A stretch of 64,000 nt of DNA from Williamsia sp. CHRR-6. Lineage in GTDB: Bacteria > Actinomycetota > Actinomycetes > Mycobacteriales > Mycobacteriaceae. Made by a program: the position numbers and the translations under genes. The stretch spans positions 620,001-684,000 of the forward strand of contig NZ_JAHCSG010000001.1 of assembly GCF_018474015.1 (NCBI RefSeq). The letters are read 5' to 3'. The notes beneath the pieces are model-generated. The model made no database searches and was not told the DNA's origin. It saw nothing but the letters and a program-made list of their open reading frames with translations. Below, piece after piece: positions 59,801-64,000 of the stretch; the stretch's first letter is position 1; the number at the start of each line of letters is the position of its first letter.

Positions 59801-62800
59801 CCACACCTCGGCCCCTGCGTCCCCGCCGGTCGCGTCGGTCGCATCGGTGGGCGTGACCCAGCCGAACAGCGGGTCGGCGTTGTCGAACAGCGCCAGCACC
59901 TCACGGTGGGTGATGGCCACGCCCTTGGGTCGACCGGTCGACCCCGAGGTGTAGATGACATAGGCCAGGTTCGAATCCCGCAGCGGCGCACGACGATCGG
60001 CGTCGGTGACCTCATCGCCGACCGGCGGCGCGGACGGATCGAGGAACACCGTCGGCACCGCGCGGACCGCGGCAGGCAGTTCGACGGCCTGAGCGTGGGT
60101 GGTCAGCAACGCCACCGGGCGTGCGTCGGTGACCGTGTACTCGAGGCGCTCGGCCGGGTAGGTGACGTCGATGGGCAGGTACCCGGCACCGGCGACCAGG
60201 ACCGCCAGCAGCGCCACCACCAGGTCGTCCTCGCGCGCCATGGCGACGGCCACCAGGTCATCGGGGCCAACTCCGGTCGAGATCAGTTGCCGCGCAACGC
60301 CATCGACCCGGGCCTGCAGCTGCGCGTAGGTGATGGTCGCGCCTCGGCGACCGAGAGCCTGGGCGTCGGGCCACGACCGGCAGGCCGCGTAGAACCGGTC
60401 GACGAGGGTGTCACCGCTGATCGGGGCACCCGGCGTGTTCCAGGCCGCCAAGACCAGGTTCCGCTCGGCGTCGTCGAGGATGCTGATGTCGCCGACCACC
60501 CGATCGGCCTGCGCGGCGCGGGTGAGCTGATCGAGCACCGACAGCAGCGCGGCGCCGATCCGGGTGACCGAGGCGGCGTCGAACAGATCTGTCGCGTACG
60601 TGATGGCGCCGGTCAGTCCACCGACCGACGAGCCGGCTGCGATGTCCCTGTCGGGACCCAGCGTGAACTGCAGGTCGAACTTGGCCACCTCGACCTGCTC
60701 AGGCAACGGTGTCACCGTCACCCCGGGCAGCTCAACGGCAGCCTGTTCGGTGTTCTGCAACACCACCATCCACTGGAACAGCGGCGCGAACGCCGTGGAC
60801 CGCACCGGCGCCAACTCGTCGATCACCCGCTCGAACGGCAACTCGGTGTGCGACAGCGCGGCGGCATCGGCGGCCCGCACCCGGTCGAGCAACGCAGACA
60901 CCGACTCCGCGGGGTCCAGCTCGGTGCGCAGCGCGACGGTGCCGACGAACATGCCCACGAGATCGTCGAGATCGGGATGGCCACGACCGGCCACCGGGGT
61001 GCCCACGGTCACGTCGTCGCTGCCCGACAACGTCGACAACAGAACGGCGACCGCGGCGTGCAGCACCATGAACGGGGTCATGCCGTGCGCGGTGGCCACC
61101 GCCACGATCCGCTCGTGGAGTTCGCTGTCGACCGCCAGCGGCACGGTGGCGCCACGCAGCGACGCCTGCGCCGGGCGCGGGCGATCGAAGGCGACGTCGA
61201 GTACCTCGGGTGCGCCGGCCAATGTCGTGCGCCAGAAGTCCATCTCACGTGCGGCCACCGACTCGGGATCGTCGAGGTCTCCGAGCACGTCTCGCTGCCA
61301 GCGGGCGAAGTCGGTGTAGGCCACCGGAAGTGGCGTCCACTGCGGGCGGCCACCCGCGGCGCGCGCCAGGTAGGCGGTCATCAGGTCCCGAGCGGCGACC
61401 GCGGCCGAGGCGCCGTCGATGGCGATGTGGTGCACCACCATCACCAGCACGACGTCGGTGTCGGCAGTGGTGGTGCTCGAGCTGTCGGGGTGCGCGATCG
61501 ACAGTGCCGTCACCCGCACGGGAACCGTTGCGGTCACGTCGAATCCGGCCGTCACCAGAGCGCGGACCCGATCAGGCACCTCCTCGATGCCGACCGTCTC
61601 GCGCGCCAGCACCACCCCACTGTCGGCCACCGACCGCACCACCTGCATCGGGGTGCCATCGATCGACGGATACACCGTGCGCAGGATGGCCTGACGCTCG
61701 AGCAGGTCGGCCATCGCCGCCTCGAGCGCGTCGAGATCGAGGGTCCCGGTCAACCGCAACGCCACCGGCACGTTGTAGGCACCCGAGACGGTGTCGTACT
61801 GGTTGATGAACCACATCCGGGTCTGCGCGGACGACAGCGGTTGCGGACCGTCGTGTGGACGGGCGGACAGCTGCGGTGCCGCCGGACCCGACGTGGGCGC
61901 GTCGAGACCGCCGAGACCGTCGACCACCCGCGCCAACTGCTCCACGGTCGGGTTGTCGAACACGTCTCGTAGCGGGATACGGTTGCGCGACAACGCGGTT
62001 CCCAGTCGACCCGCCACCTTGGTGGCCGACAGCGAGTTGCCACCGAGGTCGAAGAAGCTGTCGTCGACGCCCACCCGCTCGGTGCCCAGCACCTCGGCGA
62101 AGATTCGCGCCACCAACTGCTGAGCTGCGGTCTGCGGGGCCCGGTAAGCGCGTTCGAGCGCTGCGAACTCCGGTTCGGGCAGGGCGCGGCGATCCAGTTT
62201 GCCGATGGGGGTCAGCGGGATCGAGTCGAGCACCACCACCGCCGCGGGCACCATGTGCGCAGGCAGCCGGGCGGCCACGAACTCCAGCAGCGCGGCCACG
62301 TCCAGGCCGGTCGCGTCGCGTTGCGCCTCGTCGGGCAGGGTGACGTAGGCGGCCAGCGCGGTATGACCGGTCGGGTCGGGCACCCCGACGGTGACCGCAT
62401 AGTTGACGAGTCCGGAGTCGACCAGCGCACGGTCGATCTCGCCGAGCTCCACCCGGAAGCCGCGCACCTTCACCTGAAAGTCACTGCGCCCCAGATATTC
62501 CAGCGAGTTGGGCGCCACACTGCGATCCAGGCTGACCCGAACCAGGTCACCGGTCCGGTACATCCGGGACCCGGGTGCACCGAACGGGTCGGCGACGAAA
62601 CGTTCAGCGGACAGATCGGGGCGGTTGTGGTATCCGCGCGCCAGACCCGGCCCCGACAGGTACAGGTCACCGGGCACCCCGCGCGGCACCAGACGCAACC
62701 GGGAGTCCAACACGCGCAACGTCACTGCGCGCAACGGCGAACCGATGGTGATGCGGTCGCCGGCGTTGATCCGCTCGGTGATGGTGTCGATCACGGTCGC

Positions 62801-63997
62801 CTCGGTGGGGCCGTAGGCGTTGCTGAGCCGTCCGCTCCACCGCTGGGCCAACTCCGGTGGGCACACGTCGCCACCGACGATCACCGTGGTGACGCAGTCG
62901 AGGCCCTCGGGGTCCACGGTGAGCAACGCCGTCGGGGTCATCACCACCGTCGACACCTGCTCGGCGCGGATCAGCTCCGCCAGCTCGTCGCCACCGAAGA
63001 CGTCATGGGGCGCGACCACCACCGTTGCCCCGGCTCCGAATCCGGCCAACAGCTCACCGACAGAGGCGTCGAAACTCGGCGACGCGACATGCAGCACCCG
63101 GGCCTGAGGACAGATGCCGTAGTGCTCGTCGACGTCGGCGGCGAGGTTGGCCAAGCCGGCGTGGGTGACCACCACCGCCTTGGGCGTGCCGGTCGAGCCC
63201 GAGGTGTAGATGTAGTAGGCCGCATCGGCGATCCGCAGGGGCCGAAGGCGATCGGCGTCGGTGACCGGGGTGCCGGGATGGTCGTCGGCGTGATCGATCA
63301 GCTCGTCGATGTCGATCCAGTCGATGTCGTCAGGCAGCGCGACGCGATCGGCTGCGGTGGTCAAACCGACCACCGGAGCGGCGTCGGTGAGCATCGCGGT
63401 CACCCGGTCGGCCGGGTAGTCGGGGTTGATCGGCACGTACGCCGCACCGGTCTTGGCCACCACCCAGATGGCCACCACCGACTCCAGTGATCGGCGCATC
63501 CCCAGGGCCACAACCGAATCCGGGCCTACCCCGAGTTCGATGAGCTCGCGGGCCGCCTGCGAGGTCAGGGTGTCGAGCTGGTGGTAGGTCAGACTCTGTC
63601 CCCCACCGACCACCGCCTCGCCGGCCGGGTTGGCCGCCACGCCTGCGGTGAGCAGGTCGGGCAGCAGGGTGGGCGGCTCGTCGCCGGCACCGGTGAGGCT
63701 CAGCAGGTCGTCGCGTTCGGCGTCACTGATGATCTCCACTGCCGCCACCGGGGCGTCGACGTCGATGACGAACGACTCCAGCACGCGCAGATAGCGATCG
63801 GCGAACTCGGCCACGGTCGCCTCGTCGTATAGGTCGGTGGCGTAGGTGAGGGTGGCCGGGGCCGGCTCGTCGTCGGCGACGTTGTCGCTGATCGACAGCT
63901 GCAGATCGAACTTGGCCACCTCGATGGCCGCCTCGACCGGGGTGACCCGCAGATCCGGGAACTGCACCTCCGGAGATGCGTTGTTGTCGAACGACAA
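47819..63997 (-). CDS. Non-ribosomal peptide synthetase, four modules, 5' part outside the window
   Basis: At least 5392 residues; the frame is open through the right edge, so the true start is outside. Domain order from the edge: end of a C domain, A1, T1; C, A2, T2, E; C, A3, T3, E; C, A4, T4, E. All four A domains keep the TSGSTG-x-PK core and the A10 lysine (GKLD/GKVD). T domains read LGGNSL (T1) and LGGDSI (T2-T4), the latter typical before epimerization domains. C domains after E domains have the D-L type start (VWPLSPLQDGFLFHA). It assembles a peptide with three D-residues. It ends in E, with no thioesterase or reductase, so another subunit must complete the product. No MbtH-like gene is in the window. 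Confidence 0.96.
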   Translation of the reverse strand: MSFDNNASPEVQFPDLRVTPVEAAIEVAKFDLQLSISDNVADDEPAPATLTYATDLYDEATVAEFADRYLRVLESFVIDVDAPVAAVEIISDAERDDLLSLTGAGDEPPTLLPDLLTAGVAANPAGEAVVGGGQSLTYHQLDTLTSQAARELIELGVGPDSVVALGMRRSLESVVAIWVVAKTGAAYVPINPDYPADRVTAMLTDAAPVVGLTTAADRVALPDDIDWIDIDELIDHADDHPGTPVTDADRLRPLRIADAAYYIYTSGSTGTPKAVVVTHAGLANLAADVDEHYGICPQARVLHVASPSFDASVGELLAGFGAGATVVVAPHDVFGGDELAELIRAEQVSTVVMTPTALLTVDPEGLDCVTTVIVGGDVCPPELAQRWSGRLSNAYGPTEATVIDTITERINAGDRITIGSPLRAVTLRVLDSRLRLVPRGVPGDLYLSGPGLARGYHNRPDLSAERFVADPFGAPGSRMYRTGDLVRVSLDRSVAPNSLEYLGRSDFQVKVRGFRVELGEIDRALVDSGLVNYAVTVGVPDPTGHTALAAYVTLPDEAQRDATGLDVAALLEFVAARLPAHMVPAAVVVLDSIPLTPIGKLDRRALPEPEFAALERAYRAPQTAAQQLVARIFAEVLGTERVGVDDSFFDLGGNSLSATKVAGRLGTALSRNRIPLRDVFDNPTVEQLARVVDGLGGLDAPTSGPAAPQLSARPHDGPQPLSSAQTRMWFINQYDTVSGAYNVPVALRLTGTLDLDALEAAMADLLERQAILRTVYPSIDGTPMQVVRSVADSGVVLARETVGIEEVPDRVRALVTAGFDVTATVPVRVTALSIAHPDSSSTTTADTDVVLVMVVHHIAIDGASAAVAARDLMTAYLARAAGGRPQWTPLPVAYTDFARWQRDVLGDLDDPESVAAREMDFWRTTLAGAPEVLDVAFDRPRPAQASLRGATVPLAVDSELHERIVAVATAHGMTPFMVLHAAVAVLLSTLSGSDDVTVGTPVAGRGHPDLDDLVGMFVGTVALRTELDPAESVSALLDRVRAADAAALSHTELPFERVIDELAPVRSTAFAPLFQWMVVLQNTEQAAVELPGVTVTPLPEQVEVAKFDLQFTLGPDRDIAAGSSVGGLTGAITYATDLFDAASVTRIGAALLSVLDQLTRAAQADRVVGDISILDDAERNLVLAAWNTPGAPISGDTLVDRFYAACRSWPDAQALGRRGATITYAQLQARVDGVARQLISTGVGPDDLVAVAMAREDDLVVALLAVLVAGAGYLPIDVTYPAERLEYTVTDARPVALLTTHAQAVELPAAVRAVPTVFLDPSAPPVGDEVTDADRRAPLRDSNLAYVIYTSGSTGRPKGVAITHREVLALFDNADPLFGWVTPTDATDATGGDAGAEVWTMFHSYAFDFSVWELWGPLLHGGRLVVVDYDTSRNPIAFVELVAAEGVTVLNQTPSAFYQFTQARKAVRDRGDASELSLRHIVFGGEALDFSQLTRFYALQEPCAPRLVNMYGITETTVHVSFKALDAHTVAATSSSVVGRALPGLSTYVLDSRLRPVPVGVPGEIYVTGAQLARGYLARADLSSTRFVADPYGVPGARMYRTGDVARWNRDGELEYAGRSDSQVQLRGFRIELGEIGAVLRRADGVADAIAHVRDDGPGGEVLVGYVVAQAGVEDLQPAHLLDFAAQFLTGYMVPTAVVVLDALPLTPNGKLDRRSLPAPDLSAAASSAGLRAPSSPVETALAQVFCEVLGLDEVGLDDSFFALGGDSIVSIQLVTRAREQGVVITPKDVFDRKTVAGLAQVARTDAAEETRLAEFDGGGVGEFPITPITAWMRQRPGAHQRYSQANLITAPDGSDGPSMIAAIGDLIDHHDMLRARLAVAADGTATVVVAPVGSVDPATVVRVVEHHTAAGSDEFAALVAAELDTAAGELDPYAGTVFTAVLFVAPWGRRLLLVAHHLVVDGVSWRILLPDLATAWWTRSSGAQPSLAPVPTSMRRWSHAISESAAARAATDEVQYWRTVLANGHAPLGDRALDPTRDTASTMRRHEVVLSESLSAAALSTIPAGYRTGTDVVMIAALAVAVARLRRERDGAVAPLIVDVEGHGREEQVVPGADLSRTVGWFTSIYPVAIDLADIDLDDALAGGAANASILKTVKQILATVPDRGIGFGILRYLAGVEFDAPTQPQVTVNYLGRSARADADTDVAALGFAPDDSVAAVWGALDDDMPISALDLTGIAIGDRLEATFSYPGTLFDEDTVARVAQLWTEAIEAMAAHVATVEIGGLTPSDLPLVTIDQAGIERLEDRFGPLTDVWPLSPLQDGFLFHATLAGESRDLYTAQVVLSLAGTVDPERIRRSGQALLARYDNLRAAFVFDEVTGRRMQVIPAAATLAMGYDDLRDLDEATRAERLREILADEVGRPFTMAAPPLIRFRLIRLAEHDYRFALSNHHILLDGWSTPLLIRDLLTLYVTDGDATHLAGVRPYRDHLQWLARQDSEKSRQAWARALDGVTEPTLVAPAAAALGEHEFDARSIVVDRGVTDRLLELTRTRGFTVNTALQVIWAVVVAELTGTHDVVFGSTVSGRPPQVAGVESMVGLFINTIPVRVALRPEETLPDLIDRVQTEQSALLDHHQVGLAEIQRAAGVEGLFDTITVYESYPVSSTEATSELDLAGMRVTGADGVDSTHYMLAMSVALRDELVVDLKFSRTVYGDTVIDAIERRLRTLLAAVADGADTPMRTIVGDPAAAARAAIDAAPQPVSPLTYAEVLLGPARDRADETALIAGHLRWTYAELFARAAGLAGALIADGLMPGSVVAVAIPRSVESVVATIAVTLTGATFVPVDPNYPADRVELMIVDSGAQRGLTVAAVADTLPGALRWMSVDLDAIDGHFDWATTVFPGSTVPVDAVAYMIYTSGSTGTPKGVAVGHRGLAGLRAALGARLSISATDRLLMLSSPSFDASVMEFVMSLGQGATAVIVPPGVVGGDELATILRDHDVSAGFMTPTMLATIEPDGLPQLRSLYVGGEACSPDLVARWADRVALYNLYGPTEATIVASGGRLRTGVSVTMGTALDGVGALVLDQWLTPVADGVVGELYLTGPAVALGYHHRPDLTASAFVADPFTTSGSRMYRTGDLVRRNASGEFEYVGRGDGQIKIRGLRVELGEIDAAVADHPSVSFAHTVGVRGAAGNTLLVTYVTVAPGPDLDPAVSDPAVLDPAAVLDSVSRRLPEHMVPAALMVLDEVPLTGSGKLDARALPPVDESLLGATGEFTEPRTETERRLAAVFADVLGAEQVGADDSFFALGGDSIVAIQLVARAKAAGLSIATRDIFEHRTVAALAAVAREVNAGTEVVLAELDGGGVGDMPISPVIAWMLGRGGSLHNFLMPMVLTTPVGITEADLMTVIGAVVQRHDMLRAALLVDEQILRVPAALDVSQIVTVRRLAAEESVASVVGAEMLRAADALDPAAGRMVEFVWLQPADANDNGRLLVVANHLVVDAVSLRILVTDLATAGAAVAAGDPVQLAPVGTSMRRWLHALADEAATAGRQAELETWLATVAGDEPVLGARRVDPTRDTIGSMRRVQVDVSPQVTAAVLGEVAETFRAGVDDVLLAALALAVARHRIRQADRSGATADHLIVDLEAMGRETDAIAGSDLSRTVGWFTSVHPVRLPVPTAHDVDDAFSGGGAAGRILKGVKESLRAHPDNGLGWGLLRYLDETAGAALADAAPAQVAFNYLGRFGGGELDRQLRRHGWVPSGDDVDATLTLDIGAAAALTLDVDVRAALGAESDADTAPGESLHAVFAYVDGVLDEQAVAAIAADWQDALSALVTHARSDDAGGLTPSDVELVSVTAADLARWEATYPGVLDVWPLAPLQSGMYFHAMVAGDGDGGAGGLDAYTAQVALEVGGVIDPARWHAAADALIRRHRNLGVAVVPDETGRPVQVVVDGARPDWSEVDLRGRDEESARAELAALLEQHRTAPYDMTRPPLMRFLLVRTADDRAQLAVSNHHILLDGWSLPLVMRDLLVLYATSGSLTGLPAPRGFDEYLRLLARRDATASRTAWMAALDGLTEPTVVVPAAVDAVLSATPEEVAVPIDTELRAALETVTARLDVTLNTVVQVAWGLVVGAILGRDDVVFGATVSGRPGDLEGVEEMVGLFINTIAVRVRTDLSETTDDLLRRVQNEQADLLDHHHVTLTEVQRAVGAGAVFDTLTIFESYPIDTEAAARAEDIDGMRVLGAQGADASHYALSLVAIVDHGLELAVKHQPSVVPADEARRIADRVATVLRAMVDGRRRIADVDLVLAEEHAEIAHLATGHPAVVSEPDVAAMLAMQAAATPDAVALRFESGSQTSTFTFAELDTYANRLARRLIDTGVGPDDLVAVAMERSPWQLVAIHAVVRAGAAYVPLDPAAPTARRERVLAVAAPVAVLVAHAPQEDVSLPTLIVDAELTTGGEDAAPITDADRRGRLTPDHLAYVLFTSGSTGEPKGVAISHRALTNQLRWLADTYDIDATDVVLQKTAFTFDASVWELLLPGSVGAELVLASAQGHRDPAELARLTLEHGVTVAQFVPSVLAYFVDELAAASERTATHPDLRTVFSGGEALPRELALRVGEVTSAQVVNLYGPTEVTIDSTAVTVTSDTPVPTPIGVPVWNTAIRVLDTALRPVPPGVVGELYLAGTQLARGYVGAPTLTAERFVADPMGGGRMYRTGDLVRWRDGGLDYVGRADFQVKLRGLRIELGEVEAALTDAPEVRNAAAVIDERTPTGRLVAFVEWRNGAGDPAQVLAAVRNRLPEYMVPESIEVLDALPLNASGKVDRGALPEPAGAVAVGYQAPQTDTERLLAGLFADLTGAEQVGRHDSFHSLGGDSIASMVLVNRAREAGVMITARDVIVERTVAALAAVATEVGDRSPGRRTGRAALSPIAAKMVQRGGDYSRFAMPLLITLPHNVTREQIVTVIGAVTDCHDVLRARLDTGTQELVIDETSLDVDAVTDEVELAADQRPGTAGFDDATRAALDAAAAQLDLDGGGLLRLVWLRCGGEVADRLLLVPHHLVVDAVGWRVLVADIVAAGVAVDGGSTPELTPASTSWIDWMDGLVQAAAQRRTEIPHWAAITSHPDPDLGRRRLDLSTDRADAHRRHLVRVPAPLVEALTRRAAASHGSGTAAGVTVGDVLTAGLAAALAGWRADRGVVHDSVLLTVEGHGREEHVVPGVDLSRTVGWFTTMFPIRVDLSGVALEDDAAADVGHIDELVARAVAARAINADNGIGYGMLRYLDDEGRAALSGRPEPQVVFNYIGSVGATEVAELPADSPWLPDTSQATQAPVSDDRLIDLVNPMPPQAEIDLQSAMMPGPDGPTIAVFASYLPDAFDDDEIDDLLARWLRWLEAIGNA
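47825..52420 (-). other. NRPS module 4 (C - A4 - T4 - terminal E)
   Basis: D-L type C at about 51120-52420 (SNHHILLDGW), A4 at about 49510-51030, T4 at about 49270-49480, E at about 47825-49250. The A4 pocket reads D-A-W-Q-F-G-L-I-D-K; a glutamine-type residue is a weak guess. The terminal E has HHLVVDA and an intact EGHGRE. The protein ends about 60 residues after the last recognisable E motif, with no obvious extra docking domain. Confidence 0.72.
52500..57090 (-). other. NRPS module 3 (C - A3 - T3 - E with altered motifs)
   Basis: D-L type C at about 55780-57090, A3 at about 54220-55740, T3 at about 53960-54180, E at about 52500-53920. The A3 pocket reads about D-A-M-F-Y-G-L-I-V-K, with no confident match. 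The E domain reads NHLVVDA where HHxxxDG is expected and EAMGRE where EGHGRE is expected. The second His and the Glu, both thought catalytic, remain. Confidence 0.7.
57160..61850 (-). other. NRPS module 2 (C - A2 Thr-like - T2 - E)
   Basis: C at about 60470-61850, A2 at about 58840-60440, T2 at about 58580-58800, E at about 57160-58545. The A2 pocket reads D-F-W-N-V-G-M-V-H-K, one change from the published threonine code DFWNIGMVHK, so threonine is predicted. The E domain has intact HHLVVDG, EGHGRE and RTVGWFT, so the residue should become D-allo-threonine. Confidence 0.8.
61930..63997 (-). other. NRPS module 1 (C end - A1 - T1)
   Basis: C-domain end at about 63690-63997 (VAKFDLQLSISDN), A1 at about 62180-63660, T1 at about 61930-62150 (LGGNSL, serine codon near 62034). 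The pocket residues read by eye, against PheA positions, are D-A-G-V-I-G-A-V-I-K. I cannot match them to a known amino acid. The following C domain is of the L-L type (HHIAIDG), so residue 1 is an L-amino acid. Confidence 0.75.
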
Positions 63998-64000
63998 CGC

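Noticed and set aside
59414-61972. Plus-strand open frame of 852 codons opposite NRPS module 2
   Set aside because: Antisense shadow of high-GC coding DNA; His/Arg/Gln-rich composition, no domain, and the opposite strand has clear NRPS domains throughout.

Overview
The window is 64 kb of high-GC DNA from an actinobacterium of the mycolic-acid lineage, most likely Gordonia or a close relative in the Mycobacteriales. This is inferred from the long GC-rich reading frames, the zinc-type S14, the short-LID adenylate kinase, a moxR/DUF58/SpoIIM/RDD locus laid out like mycobacterial Rv3691-Rv3695, the Lipase_2-type secreted esterases and the very large NRPS. No rRNA gene, tRNA gene, CRISPR array or insertion sequence was seen.

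The backbone is the S10-spc ribosomal-protein cluster, read entirely on the minus strand from rpsJ (40.65 kb) down to adk and map (left edge). It is cut into separate blocks. rpsJ-rplC-rplD-rplW-rplB-rpsS-rplV-rpsC-rplP-rpmC-rpsQ ends at a strong terminator (35.17-35.21 kb). An 11.5 kb accessory segment follows. Then rplN-rplX-rplE-rpsN has its own promoter (about 23.86 kb) and terminator (22.18-22.21 kb). A 16.7 kb accessory segment follows. Then rpsH-rplF-rplR-rpsE-rpmD-rplO restarts from its own promoter (about 5.73 kb), and secY-adk-map lies beyond a hairpin.

The first accessory segment (5.6-22.2 kb) holds a three-gene operon: a PD-(D/E)XK-type protein, a winged-helix protein and a 1091-residue double ATPase with a HerA-like C-terminal half. 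This is the best candidate for an undescribed nucleic-acid-processing or defence system. It is followed by the SpoIIM/RDD/DUF58/MoxR/DUF4129 membrane locus, a WYL regulator divergent from a 14-TM exporter, a second exporter, and an AbiEi-DUF559 gene. A structured repeat (6-bp inverted arms, 16-nt spacer, conserved GACGATCTCAG) occurs three times: at the left end of this segment and on both sides of the AbiEi-DUF559 gene at its right end.

The second accessory segment (23.9-35.2 kb) holds an ABC exporter, a secreted lipase, an excalibur protein, a TerD-AIM24 fusion, cinA, two paralogous small secreted proteins of unknown function each with its own terminator, a decayed L-arabinose isomerase gene, and a DUF4190 membrane protein.

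Right of the ribosomal cluster (41-47.8 kb) are a DUF4442 thioesterase-like gene, a SUKH-4-like immunity gene, a GntR-regulated NCS1 permease with a hydantoin/allantoin-type racemase, an alpha/beta hydrolase, and a second secreted lipase whose signal peptide contains a 15-bp tandem repeat. The last 16.2 kb is the C-terminal part of one giant NRPS on the minus strand: (C)-A-T, C-A(Thr-like)-T-E, C-A-T-E, C-A-T-E. It ends in an epimerization domain with no thioesterase. Its N-terminus lies outside the window.
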